From NCBI GenBank assembly GCA_023260495.1, contig JALQVB010000030.1, positions 1 through 11,925 on the forward strand: a stretch of 11,925 bases of DNA, given 5' to 3'. How positions within the stretch are numbered: position 1 is the stretch's first letter; every line of letters starts with the position of its first letter. The notes below the pieces were generated by a model, which worked only from the letters and a program-made list of their open reading frames with translations, searched no databases and was not told the origin of the DNA. Origin of the DNA: Aquiluna sp. (GTDB lineage Bacteria; Actinomycetota; Actinomycetes; Actinomycetales; Microbacteriaceae). This document shows, piece after piece, positions 1 through 5,167 of this stretch. Both the position numbers and the translations under genes were made by a program.

Positions 1-371
1 AGGTCCTTGATTCGGTCGCGAATCGGACGAACCGCCTCCACGCCCTTGCCGGCTGGGTCTTCCAGCACCCAGTCCAGGTAAATCTTTCCTGGGTAGAACG
101 GGCAGGCGTCGCCGCAGCCCATGGTGATGACGTAGTCAGATGCTCGAACATCCTCATCGGTGAGCACCTTTGGCTTGGCTGCCGAGATGTCGATTCCCAG
201 CTCCTCCATTGCCGCAACGGCCGATGGGTTTACCTGGTCGCCCGGCATGGTTCCGGAAGACCGGACCTCAATGCGATCTCCCGCAAGGTGGTGCAGGAAG
301 CCCTGTGCCATCTGAGAGCGACCGGCGTTGTGGACACAAACGAACATGACCGATGCGATTTTTTCACTCAC
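1..371 (-). CDS. arsC: Arsenate reductase ArsC, low-molecular-weight phosphatase fold (3' end cut by window edge)
   Basis: Reduces arsenate to arsenite in the cytoplasm. The reading frame starts GTG at 371 and stays open to base 1, giving about 123 residues; family members are about 130-140 residues, so only a short C-terminal piece is missing. The N-terminus reads MSEKIASVMFVCVHNAGRSQ, containing the CX5R phosphate-loop signature (C-V-H-N-A-G-R, Cys12 to Arg18) of low-molecular-weight phosphatase-like reductases. A later ITMGCGDACP stretch matches the downstream cysteine region of the family. In actinobacteria this type usually couples to mycothiol/mycoredoxin (arsenate-mycothiol transferase), which is inferred here. 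The start was chosen because AAAGGAG lies just upstream and the GTG overlaps the aquaporin stop by 8 bases (GTGAGTGA), so the two are probably translationally coupled. Confidence 0.93.
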   Translation of the reverse strand, partial: MSEKIASVMFVCVHNAGRSQMAQGFLHHLAGDRIEVRSSGTMPGDQVNPSAVAAMEELGIDISAAKPKVLTDEDVRASDYVITMGCGDACPFYPGKIYLDWVLEDPAGKGVEAVRPIRDRIKD

Positions 372-1023
372 TTGTTTTCTCCTTTGTTAGTAGCAAAAAG
401 ACTGCAAGCGCCAAAAGCGCTCCAAAAAACTGAAATACCCAAAATCCAAGCATTGACTCCGGGCCAATTCCGGCACCACTTTCGTTGAGGAGTCGTCCAA
501 GGCTTACGGCTGGGTTAGCAAAAGAGGTGCTAGAGGTGGTTAGATGCCCCGCGAGAATCCAAAGCGCCACCGCGCCTGGAATCAGATTGGACTTTTGCCA
601 GTGCAACAAAAGCAGGATCAGCAGCACCAAACCAAAAGTGGCAACCACCTCACCGATCGCCTCGCCAACACCTAGCCGGCCGTTGATGCTGATTGAAATC
701 CACTGCCGTTCAAACATCAGGTTGGCAACCACCGAACCAAAGGCAGCTCCTGCGGATTGCACGAGCACATAGGGCAAGAACTCTTTGGCAGTCAGCTCTT
801 TGCGAAGCAGGAAAATAAGCGAAACCGCGGGGTTGAAGTGAGCGGCAGAGATTGGCCCAAAGATGGCGATGACCACATAAAGCACCGCTGCCACCACAAT
901 CGCAGCGGCCAACAGTCCCACCGCCGCCGAAGCGCCGAGATCTTGGAGCATGTAGGAGGGACCCACAACTGCGGCGACTATAAGTGCGGTGCCGAGGAAC
1001 TCAGCTGCAAGTTTTCTAAGCAC
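364..1023 (-). CDS. aqpS: MIP-family aquaglyceroporin, AqpS-like arsenite channel
   Basis: A 219-residue major intrinsic protein with about six hydrophobic spans and two NPA boxes, at residues 64-66 (FNPAVS) and 170-172 (ANPAVSLGR). Family knowledge: in Sinorhizobium meliloti the ars operon encodes AqpS, a channel that passes the arsenite made by ArsC out of the cell down its gradient. Placement here directly before arsC and divergent from arsR supports the same role. The residue after the second NPA is Val, not the Arg usual in water and glycerol channels; the nearest Arg is at 177, which fits a changed selectivity filter. The start is GTG at 1023 with a strong Shine-Dalgarno (GGAGGAAAG) ten bases away. 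No ArsB or Acr3 arsenite pump is visible in the window, so this channel may be the exit route. Water or glycerol transport cannot be excluded. Confidence 0.88.
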   Translation of the reverse strand: MLRKLAAEFLGTALIVAAVVGPSYMLQDLGASAAVGLLAAAIVVAAVLYVVIAIFGPISAAHFNPAVSLIFLLRKELTAKEFLPYVLVQSAGAAFGSVVANLMFERQWISISINGRLGVGEAIGEVVATFGLVLLILLLLHWQKSNLIPGAVALWILAGHLTTSSTSFANPAVSLGRLLNESGAGIGPESMLGFWVFQFFGALLALAVFLLLTKEKTSE

Positions 1024-1114
1024 TGCTGTCTTTCCTCCCGCACGGCACTTAAGCTTCTTTATAGACCATTATCTATGAATGGGATAGATGAGTATCTATG
1101 TATAGGGTTAACGG
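1024..1114. promoter_or_regulatory. Divergent aqpS/arsR promoter region with two ArsR-type operator palindromes
   Basis: Two related 16-bp inverted repeats lie 23 bases apart: ATAGACCATTATCTAT at 1061-1076 (one mismatch) and ATAGATGAGTATCTAT at 1084-1099 (perfect 6-bp arms, 4-base spacer). ATCTAT-N7-ATAGAT at 1071-1089 is a third possible pairing. For the minus-strand aqpS gene a TATAAA -10 (1058-1063) overlaps the first palindrome. For arsR a TAGGGT -10 (1103-1108) lies exactly 12 to 7 bases before the ATG, and the second palindrome fills the space upstream of it. The arrangement fits a dimeric ArsR/SmtB repressor blocking both promoters. No good -35 is seen for either side. The palindromes are visible; the binding protein is inferred. 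Confidence 0.75.
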
Positions 1115-1450
1115 ATGGTTACGAAGATCGAGCTAGACATCAGCTCCTGTGCACCCCAACCGGGCCTGGAGCCAATGGCCAGAAACACGGCCGAAGGTAT
1201 CTCAACTTTGCTGAAGGCCGTCGCCGACCCCACTCGCCTGCAGATCTTGGCCCTGATGAATCAGGGAGAAAGCGAGAGCGTCTGCACCTGTGACCTAACA
1301 GACCCGCTCGGGCTGTCGCAACCTACGGTGTCTCACCACATGAAAAAGCTTTTGGATGCTGGTCTGCTTGAAGCGGAACGCAAGGGCACCTGGGTGCACT
1401 ACAGAATCAACCGGGAGCGCTGGGGCGAGATTCGAGAGCTATTCGCGTGA
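1115..1450 (+). CDS. arsR: ArsR/SmtB-family metal(loid)-responsive transcriptional repressor
   Basis: A 111-residue winged-helix repressor. LKAVADPTRLQILALM (residues 33-48) is the family N-terminal helix, LSQPTVSHHMKKLLDAGLL (67-85) the recognition helix, and the KGTWVHYRI wing ends near 98. Cys57 and Cys59 (VCTCDL) align with the first two arsenite-binding cysteines of E. coli ArsR (CVCDLC); the third position is Thr62 here, and a lone Cys12 near the N-terminus may supply the extra thiol, as in the Corynebacterium-type ArsR. Binding of As(III) would release it from the two palindromes upstream. The ATG at 1115 has no clear Shine-Dalgarno but sits at the predicted transcript start, so the message is probably leaderless. 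An alternative Met21 (1175) would lose Cys12. The gene is first in an operon with DUF4395, copZ and copA, so copper sensing is a second possibility. Confidence 0.93.
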   Translation: MVTKIELDISSCAPQPGLEPMARNTAEGISTLLKAVADPTRLQILALMNQGESESVCTCDLTDPLGLSQPTVSHHMKKLLDAGLLEAERKGTWVHYRINRERWGEIRELFA

Positions 1451-1974
1451 GTATCCAGCAAACCTCATTTGGGGTTTTGACGCCGGAATACGACTATCCG
1501 GTGTTCAATGAGCGGGCCATCAGGGCGAGCGCCGGGCTGCTATTCGTTTTTGGATTTTCCGGCTGGATGGTCGCTGCTCTTACCGCCGATTTTTCGCTGT
1601 TGCGGGCTTTTGGCGCCTACTTCATGTTGGAAATGTTCCTGCGACTGTTCCTGGGTCAGCGATTCACACCAACCCTGCTGGTTGCCGACCTGCTGGTTCG
1701 CAATCAACGCCCAGAGTGGGTGGATGCTAAACCGAAACAGACCGCCTGGTACATAGGGTTTGGCATGGTGCTCACCGCCTGCTTCATGATGGGCTGGCTT
1801 GGCCTACGCGATGAGCTAGTGCTGGGTTTGTGCGCGCTATGTATGACGTTTTTGTTTGCCGAGGCGGCAATTGGGTTTTGTGCTGGCTGCTGGCTACACA
1901 TGAAGTTTGCCAAAGAGAAACCTAGGCTGTGCTCGGGCGATGTTTGCAATTACGATGCGAATGATAGGAAATAA
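1447..1974 (+). CDS. Cysteine-rich membrane protein, DUF4395-like
   Basis: A 175-residue protein of unknown function. I recognise the DUF4395 type (MDxxxxRFNxxxxRxxAG-like opening, here YPVFNERAIRASAG at 17-30), a small integral membrane family. Hydrophobic segments fall near residues 28-48, 51-70, 102-121 and 125-148. Seven cysteines lie in the last 64 residues: Cys112, a CxxC pair at 129/132, a second at 145/148 (FCAGCW), and 162/167 in the hydrophilic tail. That thiol density in a metal-resistance operon suggests metal binding or thiol redox work at the membrane, but this is inference. The start is GTG at 1447, sharing GTGA with the arsR stop, so translation is coupled. The stop is two bases before copZ. 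Confidence 0.75.
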   Translation: MSIQQTSFGVLTPEYDYPVFNERAIRASAGLLFVFGFSGWMVAALTADFSLLRAFGAYFMLEMFLRLFLGQRFTPTLLVADLLVRNQRPEWVDAKPKQTAWYIGFGMVLTACFMMGWLGLRDELVLGLCALCMTFLFAEAAIGFCAGCWLHMKFAKEKPRLCSGDVCNYDANDRK

Positions 1975-1976
1975 CC

Positions 1977-2198
1977 ATGGACAAGATTGAAATCACCATC
2001 GAGGGCATGACCTGCGGTCACTGCGCGATGAGCGTCACCAACGAGATTGCGACCATAGAGGGTGTTGCCAGCGTGAAGGTTGACCACCAGGCCGGCACCG
2101 CAAGTGTCGAGGCCGAAGGGGTTACCGAAGCGCAGCTCAGTGCTGCGGTCGAGGAGGCCGGCTACCAGGCCACTGCCTTCGCCCACTCCAATGGCTAG
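1977..2198 (+). CDS. copZ: CopZ-like copper chaperone, single HMA domain
   Basis: A 73-residue heavy-metal-associated domain that occupies the whole protein (beta-alpha-beta-beta-alpha-beta ferredoxin-like fold in the family). The Cu(I)-binding loop is MTCGHC at residues 11-16 (GMTCGHCAMSV). The segment EGVASVKVDHQAGTASVE and the closing EEAGYQA match CopZ and Atx1-type chaperones. It would carry Cu(I) in the cytoplasm to the N-terminal domain of the ATPase encoded next. The ATG at 1977 is preceded by AGGAAA seven bases away, two bases after the upstream stop. The end overlaps the copA start by 8 bases (ATGGCTAG). Binding of Zn(II), Cd(II) or another thiophilic metal cannot be ruled out from the loop alone, but the adjoining ATPase has Cu(I) signatures. 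Confidence 0.92.
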   Translation: MDKIEITIEGMTCGHCAMSVTNEIATIEGVASVKVDHQAGTASVEAEGVTEAQLSAAVEEAGYQATAFAHSNG

Positions 2199-2235
2199 CA
2201 ATCTGCTCGAGCTCGACATCGAGGGCATGACCTGC
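1997..2235 (+). repeat. 19-bp exact direct repeat in the two HMA copper-binding loops
   Basis: CATCGAGGGCATGACCTGC occurs at 1997-2015 in copZ and again at 2217-2235 in copA, 220 bases apart. Each copy encodes IEGMTC in its own gene's frame. It reflects either recent domain duplication or gene conversion between the chaperone and the ATPase N-terminal domain. Confidence 0.85.
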
Positions 2236-4263
2236 ACGGCATGCGCCAGACGCGTCGAGAAAAACCTCAACAAGCTAGATGGGGTCAGCGCCTACGTTGA
2301 CTTCGCCAGCGAAAAGGCGCACCTGCAGCTGGCCGGCGAAATAGATCTGGATGTTCTCAAGCAGGCAGTGGAGTCTGCCGGCTACCGGGTCGGCGAGGGT
2401 AAGCAGGAGCTGCAGACCCTAAAGCCAAGATTGATAATCGGCCTAGTGCTTTCTGCTCTAGCCATGGTATTTGCCATGGTGCCGGGGCTGTACTTTGAGG
2501 GCAGCCACTATCTGGTGTGGGCGCTTGCAACGCCGGTGATCTTCTATGTGGCCTATCCCTTCCACGCCGCAGCAATCAAAAACTTGCGCCATGGCGACAC
2601 CACCATGGACACTCTGGTCTCGCTTGGCTCCTCGGTTGCCTACCTCTACAGCATCTACCTGGTTTTCACAGGCTCAATGCATCACTACTTTGAAGTCAGC
2701 GCGGTTGTGCCATCCGTGGTCCTGCTGGGCAGGTTTATTGAGGTGCGGGCCAGGCGCAGCGCCACCGATTCGGTTCGGGCGCTGCTTAGTGCCATCCCCG
2801 ATCAGGCAACGAAAGTTGTGGCCGGTAAGAATCAAATTGTCCCCACCCACACCCTGCGCCCCGGCGACACTGTGGTGGTTGCCGCTGGAGAGCGAATCCC
2901 AGCAGATGGCATCCTGAGATCTACCGCATCGATTGATAACTCCACCCTCACCGGGGAATCCCTGCCCGTGGAGCTGGTACCCGGTGACAAGGTTTCTGCA
3001 GGTGCGACCTCGCTGGCAGGTGCGATAACCATAGAACTCACCAGCTCTGCCGGAACCTCACGGCTTTCTAGAATTGCCGACCTGGTGCGGGAGGCCACCG
3101 CCCAAAAGACCGAACTGGGATCGCTAACCGACAAGATTTCCAGCATTTTTGTCCCGAGCGTGATTGTGATTTCTGTAATCACCTACCTCGCCTGGGCGCT
3201 GATAGTCGGCGATACGGTGCGGGCCTTTGAGGCCGCAGTTGCCGTGCTAGTGATTGCCTGCCCATGCGCCTTGGGAATTGCGGTCCCAATGAGTTTGGTT
3301 GTTGCCACCTCACTTGGCACCAAAAAATCAGTGGTGATCAGAAACCCAGACAGTCTTCGCCAGCTGGCCAAGATTCAGCGCGTGGTTTTCGATAAGACCG
3401 GAACCCTGACCGATGGCAAGCTGCAAATCGTTCGGGCTGTGGGACTAGGCGGTGTCACCGCCAAGGAGGCGCTGGAAAAGGCAGCAGCTGTTGAGGCAGG
3501 CAGCAAACATCCGATTGCGATGGCACTCAGCGCAACCAAGACGAAGCTGAGCGCAACAAACATTCAGGAGCATCCAGGCCGCGGGGTGAGCGGGGTTATT
3601 GATGGCACCTTGGTCTTTGTCGAACGCCCCACAACCTTTGAGAACCAGCACGAGCTCGATGCCGAGCTGGCGAAGGCAGGTGCTAACACACTCGTTGTGG
3701 TTTCCTGGGAAGGTTGGGCTCACGGACTAATCGAACTCAGTGACCAGCCGAGGCAGGGTGCACAAGCAGCAGTCGCAAGACTGGCCGAGTTGGGTCTTGG
3801 AACCACAATGCTCTCCGGTGACAACGAGCGACGAGTGGCGGAGATTGCTGAGCAACTTGGCATCCAAGACTTCGTATCAGAGGCCAGCCCCGAGGCCAAG
3901 CTGGAATACCTTCGACAACACCAAAACGTGGTGATGGTGGGAGATGGCATCAATGACGTCGCTGCGCTATCGACCGCAGACATCGGCATCGCCATGGGCT
4001 CTGGAGCACAGGCTGCTCAGGCAGCAAGTGCGATAACGGTGCTCGACGATGACCCCGCAAGAATTCCCTATGCCATTGAGCTAGGCAAGAAGACCTACCG
4101 GAACATCTTGCAGAATCTGGGCTGGGCGTTTGGCTATAACGCACTGCTAATTCCGGTGGCAGCGCTTGGGCTGCTAAACCCCATGCTGGCCGGGGTCGCC
4201 ATGGCCTTCAGCTCGGTTTCGGTGGTAGCAAATGCGCAGCGACTTAGGTGGCAGAACCTTTAA
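2191..4263 (+). CDS. copA: Cu(I)-exporting P1B-1-type ATPase CopA
   Basis: A 690-residue ATP-driven Cu(I) exporter of the inner membrane. Order of motifs: one HMA domain with MTCTAC (13-18), paired membrane helices from about 78, actuator loop TGES (254-257), membrane CPC (357-359), phosphorylation DKTGT (401-405, Asp401), nucleotide-site His440-Pro441, and GDGIND hinge (584-589). The last two spans carry YN (649-650) and MAFSS (671-675), the extra Cu(I) ligands of the P1B-1 subgroup, and separate it from Zn/Cd pumps. The frame is open upstream to 2080, but those 37 codons lie inside copZ and resemble no HMA sequence; the ATG at 2191 gives a normal N-terminus (MASNLLELDIEGMTC). It has no Shine-Dalgarno and overlaps copZ by ATGGCTAG, so it likely depends on ribosomes finishing copZ. 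Confidence 0.96.
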   Translation: MASNLLELDIEGMTCTACARRVEKNLNKLDGVSAYVDFASEKAHLQLAGEIDLDVLKQAVESAGYRVGEGKQELQTLKPRLIIGLVLSALAMVFAMVPGLYFEGSHYLVWALATPVIFYVAYPFHAAAIKNLRHGDTTMDTLVSLGSSVAYLYSIYLVFTGSMHHYFEVSAVVPSVVLLGRFIEVRARRSATDSVRALLSAIPDQATKVVAGKNQIVPTHTLRPGDTVVVAAGERIPADGILRSTASIDNSTLTGESLPVELVPGDKVSAGATSLAGAITIELTSSAGTSRLSRIADLVREATAQKTELGSLTDKISSIFVPSVIVISVITYLAWALIVGDTVRAFEAAVAVLVIACPCALGIAVPMSLVVATSLGTKKSVVIRNPDSLRQLAKIQRVVFDKTGTLTDGKLQIVRAVGLGGVTAKEALEKAAAVEAGSKHPIAMALSATKTKLSATNIQEHPGRGVSGVIDGTLVFVERPTTFENQHELDAELAKAGANTLVVVSWEGWAHGLIELSDQPRQGAQAAVARLAELGLGTTMLSGDNERRVAEIAEQLGIQDFVSEASPEAKLEYLRQHQNVVMVGDGINDVAALSTADIGIAMGSGAQAAQAASAITVLDDDPARIPYAIELGKKTYRNILQNLGWAFGYNALLIPVAALGLLNPMLAGVAMAFSSVSVVANAQRLRWQNL

Positions 4264-4286
4264 CCCGCGAGGCGGTGCGAAACGCA

Positions 4287-4317
4287 TAGGAGTGGCAAGC
4301 TACGACCTGAACTCCTA
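4287..4317. terminator. Possible terminator hairpin between convergent copA and vapC
   Basis: TAGGAGT (4287-4293) and ACTCCTA (4311-4317) form a perfect 7-bp inverted repeat around a 17-base loop. It lies 23 bases after the copA stop, and its right arm contains the minus-strand vapC stop. There is no T-tract and the loop is long, so intrinsic termination is uncertain; it is the only hairpin seen between these converging genes. Confidence 0.3.
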
Positions 4318-4692
4318 GTCGGTTAGATCTAGCACAAAGTCAGAATCCAGGCTCAAAATCCTTAGGTCCGAGGTTAGGAATTTCAAATTGCGCTCCTTCG
4401 CTTGCGCGAGAAGCATGTTGTCGAAGGGGTCCTGATTTGGCAGCAGGTCAAATGCTGAAGCGTCTTCAACGCCAAAGCCTATTGGGGATAGCCCCAAGTC
4501 AATCAACTTTGTTTGATCGACCTCAGGGCCCTTGAGTTTTCCCTGCAGCATCTTGATTTTCAGCTCGACGAGAGAGATTGCCGAGAAAAATATCTGGGCT
4601 TCATCCAGCAGAATTCGAGTCTTCTTGCCGATGCGAGGGGAATTTCCAAGGTAGAAAACCAAAGCGTTGCTGTCCAGGAGCAAGCTAGCCAT
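4315..4692 (-). CDS. vapC: VapC-type PIN-domain ribonuclease toxin
   Basis: A 125-residue PIN-domain toxin, predicted Mg-dependent RNase. The acidic quartet expected of VapC proteins is visible: Asp7 (LLLDSNAL), Glu43 (SLVELKIK), Asp88/Asp91 (NQDPFDNMLLAQA) and Asp109 (FLTSDLRI). The DPFD-x-LLAQA stretch is characteristic of the family. The frame continues to an ATG at 4728, but the start at 4692 puts the first Asp at position 7, as usual, and overlaps the antitoxin stop by 8 bases (ATGGCTAG), implying coupled translation with the antitoxin made first. It converges on copA. The RNA target cannot be read from sequence (VapC toxins of other species cut tRNA or rRNA). Confidence 0.92.
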   Translation of the reverse strand: MASLLLDSNALVFYLGNSPRIGKKTRILLDEAQIFFSAISLVELKIKMLQGKLKGPEVDQTKLIDLGLSPIGFGVEDASAFDLLPNQDPFDNMLLAQAKERNLKFLTSDLRILSLDSDFVLDLTD

Positions 4693-4957
4693 TATGCCCA
4701 CTAGATCGTGGATCTTTGTTTGGTTCAAGCTTCATGTAGTCCAGCCACTCTGGAAGAGGCTCGTCAAAGTCATCGCTAATCCAAAATTCCAATGGCTCGA
4801 ACTCTCCGAGTTTGGGCCTCGATTTCTCACCCGAAACGACGAGCCTTACGGCAGGTTTTCCACTGCGAGCAATCTGGACTTCCTCGCCGGCCTCGGCCAA
4901 CTCGACCAGCTTGCTGAGTTTGGTTTTAGCCTCATGCATATTGAAGACGTAGCTCAT
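4685..4957 (-). CDS. vapB: VapB antitoxin, Phd/YefM-type DNA-binding fold
   Basis: A 90-residue antitoxin for the PIN toxin that follows. The N-terminal half (FNMHEAKTKLSKLVELAEAG, then EVQIARSGKPAVRLV) is the Phd/YefM fold that dimerises and binds operator DNA. The acidic, tryptophan-containing C-terminal half (FWISDDFDEPLPEWLDYM) is the part that would wrap the toxin. By family knowledge it would repress its own operon together with VapC through the palindrome just upstream. The ATG at 4957 is not preceded by a convincing Shine-Dalgarno, but TACTCT lies exactly 12 to 7 bases before it, suggesting a leaderless mRNA. Confidence 0.92.
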   Translation of the reverse strand: MSYVFNMHEAKTKLSKLVELAEAGEEVQIARSGKPAVRLVVSGEKSRPKLGEFEPLEFWISDDFDEPLPEWLDYMKLEPNKDPRSSGHNG

Positions 4958-4993
4958 GGCCTAAGAGTAACTTAGCTAAAACTAGCTAAGCAA
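4958..4993 (-). promoter_or_regulatory. vapBC promoter with operator palindrome in the spacer
   Basis: On the minus strand a -35 TTGCTT (4988-4993) and a -10 TACTCT (4964-4969) are separated by 18 bases. The -10 ends six bases before the vapB ATG, so transcription would begin at the start codon. CTTAGCTA-AAAC-TAGCTAAG (4971-4990), a perfect 8-bp inverted repeat with a 4-base centre, fills the spacer and touches the -35. This is the expected site for autorepression by the VapBC complex. The repeat is seen directly; its use as operator is inferred. Confidence 0.72.
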
Positions 4994-5017
4994 GAGAATG
5001 TCACAAGCTGTGGAAAA

Positions 5018-5167
5018 CTAACCGAGCGTCGGATCTTGGAAGAATGCGTCAATCGCTGGAAAAACAACAAAGAAAAGCAAGGCAACCATAGCTAAAGTCA
5101 AAATCGTTGACTGAACCGCCTTAAGCCACTTTGGCCCAGGCAACTTTTTCCAAATCCACCAATACAT
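5018..5167 (-). CDS. Small single-span membrane protein downstream of sortase
   Basis: A 49-residue protein starting MYWWIWKKLPGPKWLKAVQS, followed by one hydrophobic helix (about residues 20-38) and a short outward tail ending QDPTLG. Its ATG shares one base with the sortase stop (TGATG), so it is almost certainly co-translated with the sortase. I recall small proteins with the same Trp-rich opening and LPGPxWLK motif next to sortases in other Microbacteriaceae, but no function is known to me. The positively charged, Trp-rich start would lie on the cytoplasmic face, with the helix anchoring it. It is close enough to suggest a partner or accessory of the sortase, which is inference. Confidence 0.8.
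   Translation of the reverse strand: MYWWIWKKLPGPKWLKAVQSTILTLAMVALLFFVVFPAIDAFFQDPTLG

Noticed and set aside
757..1293. 178-residue plus-strand frame across aqpS, the control region and arsR
   Set aside because: It is antisense to aqpS and out of frame with arsR, crosses the palindromes, and its low-complexity polar sequence matches no family.
2080..2190. Longer copA reading frame with 37 extra residues
   Set aside because: The extra codons lie within copZ in another frame and encode an Arg/Pro-rich stretch unlike any CopA N-terminus; the ATG at 2191 gives a typical HMA start.
4693..4728. Twelve-residue N-terminal extension of VapC from the ATG at 4728
   Set aside because: PIN toxins begin a few residues before the first catalytic Asp; the 4692 start fits this and gives the coupled overlap with vapB.
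4995..5017. Possible terminator CACA-AGC-TGTG after the sortase operon
   Set aside because: The stem is only four base pairs with no T-tract, too weak to call.
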